64,000 nucleotides of DNA, from positions 217,998,997 to 218,062,996 of the forward strand of contig NC_081406.1 of NCBI RefSeq assembly GCF_030272615.1. Reading direction: 5' to 3'. The position numbers and the translations under genes were made by a program. This document shows, piece after piece, positions 8,916 to 21,033 of the stretch. The stretch's first letter is position 1, and every line of letters begins with the position of its first letter. Under the pieces are notes generated by a model. The model was not told where the DNA came from and ran no database searches. It worked only from the letters and a program-made list of their open reading frames with translations. The stretch comes from Cryptomeria japonica. Lineage: Eukaryota; Streptophyta; Pinopsida; Cupressales; Cupressaceae.

Positions 8916-11900
8916 GAGGATCTTCGTGTCTTACAGATGCGTGAGAGGCATCCCGCCACACAAGTGTTGCACGATCGATTGACAAAGGCTGAGGTAGATT
9001 GCATTGCAACGACAGGCCTATATGATGTTATGTATATGCCCGTGATTCAAACGAATCACGGGTTGATCATAGCATTGGCATAGTGAGGCATGCATGTTTC
9101 ACTTGGCGCAGGGGGAGATGACAATGACACTGGAGGATGTATGGCACATCCTGCACATTCTTATTCAAGGAGAGCTCATGAGCTATGATCGAGCGTGGGG
9201 GACATTAGCAGTGCAGAGAGTTTTTGAGGAGGATATCTTCATTGATGATGGGTCAATAGCCTAGGAGGATATAGCAGCTTTGTATGAGCCATTACCAGCA
9301 GTGCTATTAGGGATTGTTGGGGGACTGCTTTGTCCAGATCGACGATCGCATGGACTTGTCGTTGGTTGGGGTCAGGTGATCGAGCAAATGATTACAGAGG
9401 GGACCTAGTTTGCATGGGGATCGTGCATGCTATCACACTTATATCGGGATCTACATGAAGTAGCATACTGAGGGAGGGGCTCATTGGGAGTGGGTATCAC
9501 GTTGTTGCATATCTGGGCCTGGGAGCATCTACCTATGACTCAACCAGTTAGTCTAAGATTTAGGGCAGTGGACCAACGCTATATATACATGTAGGTATGA
9601 TGAGTCAGCCCCACCTGGGGAAGTTAGAGTGGTGGCGATGGGCACTAGATGACTTGGATACAGTGATCTAGAGGCCGTATATTGAGTGTGAGCCGTGGGA
9701 GGATGATGCGGAGGCATTGTCGTATGTGTTCATGAAATGATACCTTATTAGTAGGACAACCTACAATGTGGAGAGACAGTTGCCTGGCAGGGTGTTGAGA
9801 CAGTTTGGTTGGAGGCAGGGATTGCCTAGTGGTTCAGGAGAGTATGCACGGGTGGTACAAGAGAGGTACTTATGGGGGCCAGTGCTACCTTATGATCAGG
9901 CATTGGCATTGTTTCACACACTATAGGTGAGACCATGGCATATGAGGTTGGGGATGGTAGATGTTGGGGTGTTAGAAGAGTATACGCAGTAGATTGCGGC
10001 ACATTCGATTCCATGGATATCAGATCCAGTAGAGCCAATTCCAGATTTTGAGGAGGATAGGGGATCGAGATGGAGGAGGAGAGGAGTTCGTAGAGTGGTA
10101 GGTGGATGAGGGAGAGGGGATGGTGGTGGTGGGGATGGAGGAGGTGGTGATGGAGGAGGAGGAAGAGTGGGTGGAGGGTTTGGAGGAGGTGGTGGGGGTG
10201 GTGGATGATACAGTAGAGAGGGAGAGGTGGGCAGCGATTGCAGCTATCTCAGGGACCTTTGATGCAGGGAGGCATGAGATTAGGTGGCAGGGATGCACGT
10301 GAGGGACAGGAACCTATGGATACAAGGGAGGGAGCTACAGGTGAGGGAGCCACTAGAGAGGCACCTATGGATATGGGGGAGGGAACTACAGGTGGAGATT
10401 TGCGGGACCATATGATACTATTTTTGCAAACGCGACTTGAGGATATGTAGGTAGAGGTGGTAGCTAGAGATGTACAGTTGTTTGCATGAGATTCAGAGCT
10501 AACGGTGGTGCTATGGGAGAGGGATGAGGTCGTGGAGAGATTTACGACATTGCAAGAGAGAGTACGGGTGGGAGCAGGAGTAGGAGCACAGGGTCCTACT
10601 AGGGATGAGATGAGGGATATGCGATGAGCACAAGACAAGATAGATTATTGGCAGTGGTTATATGAGCAGGCGGTGCCAGCTAGTCAACAAGTACTTAGCT
10701 ATTCACAGATGCGATGGGCGAGATCAGAGCGGTCTCAGAGGATGCAGAGCAGTGGTGGTGTGATGGGTCCTCCACTGAGAGATAGATTAGGTGGTGCAGG
10801 GGCTAGTGGGGGAGCAGGTGGTGATGGTGGTGCAGCATCCGGTCAGAGTGGCATCTAAGAGAGAATTTTGTATGCATGTTTTTACATTGTCATTTTGGAC
10901 TGTGTCTTGGATGACTCTTGGTAGCTGATATTTTGGACTTCATTATACTCTGATACATGTATATGTTTGGCGATATGATATGATATATATGAGGAGATCC
11001 CATATTTGGTGCTGATATGCATGTTGATGACATGGATGGATGTTTATGCAGGATGATGATTTTATGCTCAGATGGATAGTTGTTCTTACTATATGTATGT
11101 GTTTATGAGCTGATTCCTATATGCATGTTTTATGATGATTTATTCTTACATGATGTCTATATGCATTTTTGTTTATGAATGGGATGCTAACATGTGGATG
11201 TAGGTTGATGTGCATGATTTGTTGATGTCATGTCTATTTTTAAATGATGATTATGTATGCATAATGAAATGATGATTATGATGGTACTTTGGATTTTATG
11301 GTTGATGAGACAATGAGATAATGATATGCAATGATGTTATCATATAATGCATTAAATGAATGATTTATATATGTCAATGCATCGAGATGGTTTTTAGATG
11401 AGTGGAATATGAATAAACAAATGTAAAGTACAAATGTTTAAATGATGATTTCTAAATGAATGCATATGGATAATGTATGAACCAATGTTGAGGCAAATGG
11501 TTTTATTATGATTCTAAATGGCGAAAAATATGATGAAGTGAAATGATAATGCAACTTATGGGTAACAAATAACTGCACCTTAATGCAATTAAAAAGATGA
11601 ATGAATGCATTGTAATGAATCCTAAATGAAATGAAATGAATGAGTATAAGACTATACTAAATGGACAAATGAATGCACTTAACGAATGGATAGATAAATA
11701 AATGTATGCAACTATGGAAATCTAAACAAATGTATGGTACACACATGTTTAAATGATGATAAATGGTGATTGGTAACTGACACTAAATGAATGTATAGTA
11801 ATGGCTAATGATAGTAAATGTAATGTTATAGATGGATCTATATGTCATGATTTGTGCAATAATGAAATGATATAATGATGTTAATGCCAATAAATGATAA

Positions 11901-12252
11901 TGAACTATATGTAGTTAAATGCAACTAAATGATATGAAATGCACTCTACGCAAATGCAACTAAATGTAATGATGATGTGATTATGATAGATGAATGCAAG
12001 GTTGTTTAGACTTTGCATGATGCACTGATGATGTATCAGAGTACTCTGTCGTGATTGTATCCAAGACCAACTCAATTTTCACATAACTGCTCATATTAAC
12101 TTTGTTCACACTTGCATACAAAACTATGCATATGAATAATGAATGAGTAAATGGATGGGCGATATGCAACGAAATGCAATATAAACAGATGAGATGAAAT
12201 GACAATCCATAGTGCTTTATTTTCATCATTGAGCTTTAAAATTTGTAATAAA

Positions 12253-12365
12253 ATACAAGCAACTTGACATAATGATTCAAGATGACCTGAGTATTCCTTA
12301 CATGGATTTTGATATAGCAAGTTAATACAAGCAACTTGATATAATGGATCAAGTTGACCTAAGTA
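12253..12365. repeat. Imperfect 41-bp direct repeat, offset 72 bp
   Basis: ATACAAGCAACTTGACATAA (12253 on) recurs at 12325 as ATACAAGCAACTTGATATAA. Similarity continues through 12293 and 12365 with a handful of substitutions. Confidence 0.75.
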
Positions 12366-12475
12366 GCGCTTGCAGAACAGACAAGGATTATTTCCTTTCA
12401 TGCATGACTTGGAACGTCCTCCTTGATCTTTTGCTGATCATATCCCGAGGCAAGTTCATACCATAGTAAGAGATA

Positions 12476-12583
12476 AACCATTATCGAGCTTGGATGAGGC
12501 AGTAGGAACCAAAGATGGAGCATTGTACCTATAAGCAAACAGCATATATAAAGAATAAAGAATATGGACCCTCGATAATGGTT
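12476..12583. repeat. Perfect 13-bp inverted repeat, 82-base loop
   Basis: AACCATTATCGAG (12476-12488) and CTCGATAATGGTT (12571-12583) are exact reverse complements. Possible hairpin arms or the remnant ends of a small inserted element. Confidence 0.7.
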
Positions 12584-13017
12584 CATGCTCATATGGTCGA
12601 GGTATATGCTATAATCAGCAAGCCATAGTGATCTATGACTGTATTTTGCATATGATCACATAGCTTCGTGAACTTCCCACATAGACACCATTAGGATGTG
12701 CCCCAGTACTTCATCAAAATAATTCACAAAAGACATACAAACAATGCTTAGGAACCATCCCGACCACTCTAGTCACTTGTGGATATCTCAGAGTAGCATA
12801 GGAACCTGATATAAATGAATAAATAACCTACAAACCAACCAAGTACTTGATAGCTTAAATAGAATTTTCTTGTCAAAGAAAATGTCACTTGTCTTTGTTT
12901 TGGTAAGGAAGGATGCATCCTTGTTAAGACAGTTGGTGTGTCGATGTTGATTGTACAATGCATTGCCATGTTGGTGTGTCGATGTACAATGCGTTGCCAT
13001 GTTTTTCTTTGTTTCAT

Positions 13018-13165
13018 GTTTTTGGATTTTGTGAGATAGTTTTCCAATGTTTTTGATATTTTGATGATTGTTTTAAATGTTTTTGGAGTTTTGATGATTG
13101 TTTTGAATGTTTTTGGAGTTTTGTGAAATAGTTTTGAATGTTTTTGGAGTTTTGTGAGATAGTTT
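13018..13165. repeat. Minisatellite, about 30-bp unit, about five copies
   Basis: Units of the form AATGTTTTTGGAGTTTTG followed by TGATGATTGTTTTG or TGAGATAGTTTTG. The last two units are nearly identical, the first ones more diverged. On the minus strand it is translatable as Lys/Gln/Ser-rich repeats (QKHLKQSSK), but I do not call it coding. Confidence 0.8.
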
Positions 13166-13597
13166 TGAATGAAGAACTTAATGAGTCACAAAATAATGTA
13201 GAATCCACTTCCATCAACTAGATTAAGGGCATTGCCCCCAGTTTTGATATGACTATGAAAAAGCAGGATGCAAGATGCATGAATCACTATCCTTGATTGC
13301 AGATCAATAACAAGCCATGGTTTTGGACTGATGGATCAGTGAATGAAATGAATGTGATCGCAACAAGTTTGAAATATAATGGAGCCATAGCCTTTGCGAG
13401 TGGCGCCTGTTTGCTAGGTTTTCACCATCACACTTACCCAAGATGCCACCGGAGTGGTTGTTCACCGTTTGGATGCATGATTTTTCTTTACTATTTTGAT
13501 TTGTTTTTTTGTTTTTTTTGTATTTTCTTCAGGACATTTATCTGAATGTTTTTGGTTTTTTTCTCGATATGCATGGGAGTCTGATGCTCTATATAGC

Positions 13598-14715
13598 TTA
13601 TGTATAAAACCATTTGAGGTGCATGTTGTTGATCGGATCTGCTAGTGGTTCTCCTTCTGAAGTAGCCAACTGATATGCTCCAGACCCAAATACAACAATG
13701 ATAACATATGGACCCAGCCAGTTTGATTCAAACTTCCCCTGATGTTCTCGGTTTGGTTGGTTATGAGGATTCTCCTGAAGAACAAGATCACCTGCCTCGA
13801 ATGTGCAAGGTATAACTCGATGATTATAGCTTCTACTCATAGGCTGCTGATAGGCTTGAGGTGATTGTATGCAGCTTGTCATTTCTCATCAAGTAGCTCT
13901 ATGTCCTGAAGACGTGATACTCTGTAGGCTTCGTCATCTATAAGATTATGCAAGGAAACCCGTAGTGATGGTATCTCAACCTCATTAGGTAAGATAGCTT
14001 CTGCATCATAGACCAGTGAGTAGGGAGTTGCGCCTGTAGGGGTTCGAATGCTAGTTCGATATGCCCATAGTGCTAGATTCAATTGAATGTGCCAATAATG
14101 ACCGACATCATTGACTGTCTTCTTGATGATTCTTAATATGTTCTTGTTTGATGCTTCAGCCTGACCATTGCCTTGTGGGTAATAGGGAGTGGAAAAGCAG
14201 TGTTGGATGTGAAACTTCTCACAGAGCTCACAGACATCCTAATTTTTGAAAGGAAGACCATTATCTGTGATGATGGACATGGGTACACCATACCGGCAAA
14301 TGATGTAATTAAGGATGAATGAGGTGATCTGCTTGTCGATAAATTAAGTAAGTGGAATAGCTTCAATCCACTTTGTGAAGTATTCGGTGGTGATAATGAT
14401 GAACTTGTGGCCGTTGGATGAAGATGGATGGATTTTACCCACAAGGTCAAGTCCCCATTCACAAAAGGGCCATGGTGTTGTGATTGGTTGTAGTTCCTAT
14501 GCTAGCGCATGTATCAGGTCTCCATGAACTTGGCATTTTTTGCATTTTCTGACAAAATAGTAGGAGTCTTTTTCCATGGATAGCCAATAGTATCCAGTGT
14601 GCATGAGTTTCTTGGCTAGTGAAGGACCACTTGCATGAGTTCCACAAATTCCTTCATGTACCTCTTCCAAGGCCTTTGTTATCTCATCCTATTCCAGATG
14701 TCGAATGAGAGTACC
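13598..14715 (-). pseudogene. Element A integrase (broken)
   Basis: Homology runs across several frames. The N-terminal zinc-binding HHCC region (VHEGICGTH, then CKKCQ) is near 14535-14670. The catalytic core has Asp in WGLDLVG (about 14445), Asp in ITDNG (about 14255) and Glu in GQAEASN (about 14155), all kept. The C-terminal part is at 13598-13882 (FEAGDLVLQ, GPYVIIV). A TAG in the core after GLPFKN (about 14240) and frame changes near 14100 and 13880 inactivate it. No chromodomain is visible, as expected for Tat. Confidence 0.85.
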
Positions 14716-14757
14716 ATCAAGACTGCGTCGGTATAGGGTTTCAACAATAATGGTATA

Positions 14758-15848
14758 TCAAGCAGTTTGGGGAATGAAGGTTTTATGTTGGTTATTTGAT
14801 TGGTTAGGAGGAAGGGTGTGATCATGGAGGTAGGTGTAGAACTCATCGTACCATGGGGATTCAGAACTGATAAGGTGACATATCATCTCAGATTCGGGGA
14901 TATCATAAGCGGGAATCCAAAGTTGTTTGACCAAGAACTCATAGTGTGTTGAATTCTGTGGAAGATCTAGGAGAGATGCGATGGTAGCCATAGCGTCAGC
15001 AGCTCGATTCTGATCTCTGGGTATCTGCTCAAAGGTGATAGTAGTGAAGGATGTTTTTAATTTATCCACCATTTGTTTGTATGGCATGATTTTGTCATCC
15101 TTTGTCTGATATTCATCTGTTGCTTGTCGAATGACTAGTTGGGAGTCACCATATACTTGTAGTTCTTGTAGCTTCCATTGTATGGCTAGCCTGAGTCCTG
15201 TGATCAAGGCCTCATATTCAGCTATGTTGTTTGTGCATGGAAATGTGAGCCTGTAAAACTTTGGGATGCTATCACCTTGAGGTGTGATAAACAAAATGCC
15301 TACACCCAAGCCATGCCTAGTGTATGAACCCTCAAAGTATAGTTTCCATGGTTGTGTTGTTGTGATCATGAATATCTCTTCATCTAAAAAATTGGAAATG
15401 AGAGGATGATCACCTATGAGGGGTGCATCGGCCAACTGATCTACAATAACTTGACCTTTAATAGCCTTACGGTCCACATACTCGATGTCAAATTCACTTA
15501 GAATCATCACCCATTTGGCCAAGCGGCCTATCAATGCTACTTGTTGAGTAAGTATTTGAGTGGATCAATCTTTGCAATTAGTTGTACTTTATGTGTCAAC
15601 TAATAGTGCCTCAGTTTAGTGGCTACCAAGATTACTGCTAGGCAAGCTTGCTCAATAGGGGTGTAATTGAGTTCATAGCCAACCAGTGTGTGAGAGATGT
15701 AGTAAATAGCACACTCCTTCCCCTCTACATTGTGTTGGGCCAGTAGTACACCCAACGATGTATTTGTTGCTGAGATATAGATTAATAAAGGCCTACTTGG
15801 ATCTGGTGGAATCAACAATGGTGTATTCATGAGATAGTCCTTAAGCAT
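14758..15848 (-). pseudogene. Element A dual RNase H region (broken)
   Basis: 15600-15848 is the degenerate original Ty3/gypsy RNase H (LLIYISATNTSLGVLLAQ, IEQACLAVILVATKL). 14758-15534 begins with the RNase H connection (KWVMILSEFDIEYVDRKAIK). It then has a complete second RNase H of the archaeal type: WKLYFEGSY, NNIAEYEALITGLRLA, QVYGDSQLV and NRAADAMA. The second domain diagnoses the Tat lineage. Its first catalytic Asp (usual YFDGS) is Glu here (codon at 15331-15333). The other acidic residues remain. Confidence 0.85.
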
Positions 15849-15947
15849 CTAGAATGCTTGCTGACATCTAGCATCCCATTGAAAGTGAATGTTCTTATGT
15901 AACAGGTGTGTAAAGGGGTGACACTTATTTGCCAGTTGTGCAATGAA

Positions 15948-16712
15948 TCATTGGATGGAATGTAGTTGCCCTTGTAATGTCCTTAGCTGACTAGTGTTCT
16001 TTGGTGGTGGCATGTCCATGATTGCTTTGACCTTTGCAGGGTCATCCTCAATACCTTTGCTTGAGACAATGTATCGTAGAAGCTTCTCGGAGGTTACTCC
16101 AAAGACACATTTCTTTGGGTTGAGTCGAACATGATATTGTTCCAGTCTGTCAAACATTTTCCCTAATATTTCGAGATGACCTTCTCTTGTTATTGATTTT
16201 GCCAGTAAGTTATCAACATAATCTTCCATTATGGTATGCATAATGTCATGAAAGATGGTGGTCATTGTTGTTTGATAGGTCGCTCCTGTATTTTTTAGAC
16301 CAAAAAGCATTACATTCCAGCAGTATGTGCCCCATGAACATGTGAAGGCCATCTTATGTTGATCCTCTTGTGTGATTTTTATCTGGTTGTACCCTGAAAA
16401 TCCATCCATTATAGAAAGCATGGAATTTCTTGCTGTTAGGTCCACTATTATGTCGATGTTTGGTAGGGGGAACTCATCTTTAGGACATGCTTTGTTCAGA
16501 TTTGTGAAGTCAGTACAAATACGGATGCCCCCATTTGGTTTGCCGATAGGCACAATATTGGATATCCAATCTGCATAATCAATTGGTCTAATAAAACCAT
16601 CTAGGAGTTTCTTAAGTTCTGCTTAGACTAGTACTGCAATCCGAGGATGCATCTTGCGAAGCTTTTGCTTGATAGTTTTGGCTCCTTCTATGATAGTGAG
16701 GTGATGCATGAC
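15948..16712 (-). pseudogene. Element A reverse transcriptase (broken)
   Basis: RT fingers and palm typical of Tat/Ogre: GKPNGGIRICTDFTNLNKAC, FPLPNIDIIVD, MDGFSGYNQI and MLFGLKNTGATYQ. The catalytic box YVDD reads YVDN here (16209-16220), removing one metal-binding Asp. A TAG interrupts the N-terminal part (about 16622), before the block containing LLDGFIRPIDYADW. The frame also breaks after LQGQLHSIQ at 15948. Confidence 0.85.
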
Positions 16713-17414
16713 TCAATCAGGATCAAGCCAACGCATGTCTACATAGGACCATGCAAATTTAATCTGGCGCTTCTGGAAGAATTCAACAAACTTAGGTTGT
16801 TCCTCTGGAGTTAAAAGAGATGTCAGATGTATGTGGTGAGGCATTTCAGGAGTCCCCACGTTGTATTCTTTTGTTTCCTTGATAAGGATTGTTGACCATC
16901 CCTGTGGTGTACTAGAAGGGAGAATATCAAACCTTTCATCCTTCGGTGCCTCAAAGAGGTTTTCACCATTGGATACACTCTTTCTTTTTACTTTTGTGAG
17001 ATCAAACAGTGCCACAATGTGGTTTTCACTAGAAGATCCATGTTTTATTGTTATTTTTTTGCAGTTGAAAGGTTTAGCATCTGCCCCGAAGTATGCTGTG
17101 CTATTAAGTTCAATGGTGAATCCAACTTTCTGATCCCCGCTTGGTATGTTATCTCGTAGTTCCAAAAAGTCAATGATCGCCTCATCATTTTGGAAATGGC
17201 CAAGACATGGGGGATTAAGTTGGTTCCATTTGATGAGTTCAGGATGGATAATGGGCATTACTTCATCAATTAGGTTAAGTTCATTAGATGTGTCAATGAG
17301 GGTTAAGACGTTGTGGTGAAGGTCGTTGATGGTACTCTCCCTATCAGAATCAGACGTAGGATGTGACATAGGGTCTATGGAAGATGTTTCCAATTTAGGA
17401 ACCCAAGAGGTCAT
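16713..17414 (-). pseudogene. Element A protease-RT spacer and start of RT
   Basis: A 233-codon frame. Most is spacer typical of large Tat polyproteins, and the C-terminal end enters the RT N-terminal block (FFQKRQIKFAWSYVDMRWLD). It stops at a TGA where relatives read on into the conserved VHHL segment; similarity resumes directly after it. No catalytic motif lies within it. Confidence 0.7.
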
Positions 17415-17417
17415 TAT

Positions 17418-18236
17418 CTATGCTTCTCCGTAAACAAGAATGTCCTTACAAGGTGCAGGTGGTGATGCGTCTTCCTCATCTAAAGTATTAAGTTGTATGG
17501 AATCAAATTCCCACTCATGTGAGTCAGTCTCTGAGTCACTTTCTAGTAGCCTATTATAGTACCATACGTGGATATCCTTTGAGTTAAACACTGTAGGTGT
17601 CATCAGTTGACGTACCTTTGTAGATGAAAGTATTGGGGTTGTAGGAAGAATTATGGTGATCAATGAATCCGATACAGGGAGTATCGATAGTGTTGAATCT
17701 GTTGCTTCTGCTGTAATTGTTGGTGTTGTTGATACTGTTGGGGGTTTTTCTAGTGTCAGTGGTGTTGTTGATGCGGTTTCTATTACTGATGGGGTTGCTG
17801 GTTTGATTGGTGGGATGATTGGTGTTGTGGATGGTTTTGCTAGGATTTTTAGCCTTAATTGGGTAGTTGCTATGGTGTTTGATGATGCTTTTATAATCAA
17901 AGGTGACCTCTTTGTAATAGGCTGATATAGTGGTTTGTTGGGTTTCCCTTTGAATCTGAGCTTAGGAAGGATCTCCTTTTGAAAGCCTAGGCCAGTGTTA
18001 TCTTTGGGCTTTAATTCCGGCTGTAGCGATTCATGTCTTCCTTGTTTGCAAGGTCCCAAAGCACTTTGATCATCATAACCCATTCTTTGCATAATGAGAA
18101 GGCCTTTTCCATATTGATCTGGTGGAAGCTTAGCTTGTGGGATTTGTGTGGTGATATGATCTTTATAGATCCATTCTGCTAAGTCCTCATCTTTGGTCTC
18201 TTCCTCTAGGCTCTTTCCAATGATGAATAGCATCAA
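17418..18236 (-). pseudogene. Element A G-patch segment of gag-pol
   Basis: A 272-codon frame. Residues about 45-90 match a G-patch in spacing, in two parts: GKGLLIMQRMGYDDQSALG, then DNTGLGFQKE. It ends in the KLRFKGKPNKP block that follows the G-patch in related plant elements. The rest is Thr/Pro/Ile-rich linker, then an acidic stretch (LESDSETDSHEWEFD). G-patch domains bind RNA or RNA helicases. Here the domain lies between protease and RT as in element B, so it is an inherited part of this lineage. Confidence 0.75.
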
Positions 18237-18410
18237 AGTACATGCTGGCTTGATCAGTGATTATTGAAATAACCGTTGAGGTTTACCATGAGTTCTAGGA
18301 GAAGTAGGCATTTGTCCAACAAAAAGAGTTGGCTCAAATTTTACTCCCCAAGACCTTCCTCTGCTATTTTCATCTTGAGCTTCTCTTGCTTGGGTATAGT
18401 GGTGTTTCAA

Positions 18411-19103
18411 CTAGAAAGAGAGGCTAGACTTTATGTATGATGTGGATGAGATGGCTTCTCTGTTGTTGGGAACGGTAATCTCTAGTTGATGACTGATATT
18501 ATGACAATATGCAAAGGGATTTGCATCTCCTAGGCTTGTGATTTCTACACCATTATGCGGGAACTTGATACATTGATGGTAGGTGGATGGAACCGCTTGC
18601 ATGGTGTGTATCCAAGGTCTTCCTAACAACAAATTGTATGGCAGAGGAAGGTCCAGAAATTGATAGATGATGCGTTTCACCATAGGGCCCACTCAGATTG
18701 GTAGCAAAACAGCTCCTTTGGATGAACTCTCTACATCATCATAGGCTTTTATTGTGATCTTCTTGCATGGATCCACCGATTCAATTGCATATCCCAAAGC
18801 TGTGACTAATTGTAGTGTACAGATATTCAGGCCTGCTCCATTATCGATCAACACTCGCTTCATCCTATGTTGGTTGATAAACCCTTCAATGTGGAGTGAG
18901 GCGTTGTGAGGTTGCTGGAAGGATGAGTTGTCACTTTCAGAGAAAGTGAGACAAGGTGATGATCTTGGGTTTCCAACCATAGCTTGGAACTGATATGTAT
19001 TTAGGTTTGTAGGGACCGACGCCTCTTGGAGAGCTTGATCCAAGATTCTTTTATGGGATGGAGATAGGTGCAATAGCTCTAAGATAGATATCAGCGTGGG
19101 CAT
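18411..19103 (-). pseudogene. Element A aspartic protease (broken by one stop)
   Basis: 18693-19103 carries the active-site block VLIDNGAGLNICTLQL. 18411-18692 carries the C-terminal block LLGRPWIHTMQAVPSTYHQ. The two parts are in the same frame, separated only by a TGA at the 18690s where a CGA Arg codon is the likely ancestor (CpG decay). DNG replaces the usual DTG/DSG, as in element B. Confidence 0.8.
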
Positions 19104-19309
19104 TTTGTCTAACTATTCCACAAGGTTATACTACTTTCAGATAGATGGGGTGCCTTGTGGAGCTGCTTTTATGGTAATCTTGTTGTGACGTGTAACGACA
19201 TTGCAAGTGGAGCTAGGATTTTTTATGGTAATGGTTGCAATCTGTTCACTAGCATCATATAGGTGATTCATAGTGTAATTATATGCGACTTGTGTATAAT
19301 CACTGGTAT

Positions 19310-21033
19310 CTATGTTTCTCCCTGAAGTGGATTTTGGAACATAAGATGATCGTTGTTTGTTGTCTTTGCGTCATGTCCTTCGATTTTGATTTCACCTCGG
19401 TCAATAAGATCTTGAATAAGATCTTTCAATCTGTGATAATTGCTTGTCTTATGCCCTTTCCCTTGATGGAAATCACAATATTCAGTATCCCTCCACCATG
19501 AAGGTTTGACTTGAGGCTCATAATTTGATGTTTTGGGCAAGGTCACCAGATTTTGAGAAACCAACTGATGTAACACTATTTCGATGGGTTCCCCTAAGGG
19601 AGTGTATGTTCGTTTTGGTTTAAAATTTTGTTGACGTCATCTGGGTTCCTCTTGAGATGTGTTGCAGGCTTGATTTAGAGGAGCAACTATGTTATTCTTG
19701 GGTTGGGGGTTCTGTCCTGCAAATTGAACCACAGATTGTGCACTTTTGATAGTTCTTGCATCCACAACCCCATCATTGACGACGTTTTTGTTTTTGTTCC
19801 AGAAGTTAGGCTTGTCACTATTGAAGCGTGGGTGAGGGCCATCCTTTGGCTCATTATATATCTTGATAAGCCCTTTTTTGAAGAGAGCCCGCTCACATTT
19901 TAAGCCTTTGGTGATCATGTCATTGAAAGAGTCTGTGTCTTTTACGTCTAGGTGAAATTCCATTTCGTCATTTAAGTTGGAAATAAATATTTCCACTATT
20001 TCTTGTTCAGGTAACTGAAGAGAACATTTGCTAGACATTTGATGCCATCGTTGCAGAAACACTGAAAATAGCTCACCTGGTTTTTGTTTAGTGTTACATA
20101 GAACAACCATAGTGATATCACGTTCAATGTTGTGTGAGTAATGTGCCTGAAATTTTTGGATGAGTTCTTCAAATGTCCTAATGCCACCTAGTAATCGGGA
20201 AAACCATGATGTGGTTGTTCCTCCCAAGCTTTCGGGAAAAAGCCGCATTAGGTATGTATCCTCGTATGGCACTTCGAGGCAAGCTGAATGGAATTCTCTA
20301 ACATGATCATGGGGATCTCCTTTTCCTCTATACTTTTCGAACTTAGGTGTTTCAAACTCTCATGGAAAAGGTGGCATATGAAGATTCCTATGAAAGGGAT
20401 AGGGACAAATGTCATTGAGTGAAAATTGATTGGTTTTTATACCATTATGAAGTTGTTGGGTGAGATTTTTGACATGTTGCCACAACATGTCTATTTCATT
20501 TGGAGGAGGAGGAGGTGGGGGATTACCTTGAGGAAGGTTATATCTGATGTGATCTTGACCTCTTTCATCCTCATTACGACTTTGGTGTTCTGATGATTGT
20601 CTTAGTTGTGCAACATCAAAGTCAGAGGGTAGTTTAGCCCCCTCTTGAGCAAGTCTTAAAAAGTGAACATCAGCATTGCTCCTGAGTATTTCGTCAAAAA
20701 GTCTATTAAAGAGAGCATTGTGTTGTGCCCTTTCTATCACTGCAGGAGTAGGAGTACTTGGGTTGTCATCATTTACGTTTCCTCCAAAGGCTTCTTGGAA
20801 TTCATTGATATATTCCTCCTCTTCTTCTTCAATTTCTTGTTGTCTAGACCTGGACCTGGTATGAGGTCATTTTGTTTATAAGTTTTTGTTGAAGCTTGAT
20901 GAAAATGATGATGAGTTGGTGATGAAATGAAAGATTGATGTTTCATGAACTGTTTTGCATATGAATCTCTAGCACTAAAGGTAGATGCTACCAAAGTTCT
21001 TTTCTTGGATTGCTTGTTGTGTTTGATTGACAA
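19310..21033 (-). pseudogene. Element A gag (broken)
   Basis: The N-terminus begins at an ATG at 21033 and shifts frame near 20850 into an acidic stretch, then 20360-20740. The retrotransposon gag domain is at 19637-20272: LFPESLGGTTTSWFSRL, TFEELIQKFQAHYS, LFSVFLQRWHQM. A zinc-finger-like end at 19310-19576 reads YCDFHQGKGHKTSNYHRLKD. Relatives have Cys where SNY has Tyr, so the metal-binding set is incomplete. Gag would form the particle and bind genomic RNA. Confidence 0.8.

Larger units (their letters stand above)
8201..10858 (+). pseudogene. Antisense plant mobile domain (PMD) gene inside element A, decayed
   Basis: Recognisable PMD family protein (aminotransferase-like plant mobile domain) on the strand opposite to gag-pol. 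Predicted exon 1 is 8201-8275, exactly 25 codons ending before GTATGT. Exon 2 starts at 8916 after TGTGTAG, in phase. Family blocks follow in order: a 'GLYDVMYM...' stretch (about 9020), GEMTMTLEDVWHIL (about 9113), LLGIVGGLLCPD (about 9310), FAWGSCMLSHLYRDL (about 9410), LLHIWAWEHLPM (about 9505) and VERQLPGRVLRQFGWRQGLP (about 9768). A Gly/Glu-rich low-complexity tail ends at the TAA at 10856. Lesions include in-frame stops at 9262, 9406, 9469 and 9592 and frameshifts near 9081 and 9595. PMD proteins occur as host silencing factors and as cargo of transposons. Tat elements are known for extra ORFs at this position, some antisense. Confidence 0.8.
10859..13597. other. Element A spacer between PMD gene and integrase
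   Basis: Mostly AT-rich and low complexity. From 10,930 to 12,000 the plus strand is dominated by short ATGATG, AAATGA and GAATG words with no stable period. The rest holds a 41-bp imperfect direct repeat (12253-12365), a 13-bp inverted repeat (12476-12583) and a minisatellite (13018-13165). Open frames here are short and show no family motif. Confidence 0.6.

Noticed and set aside
10020-10638. Ser/Thr/Pro-rich minus-strand frames
   Set aside because: Shadow frames of the Gly/Glu-rich tail of the plus-strand PMD gene.
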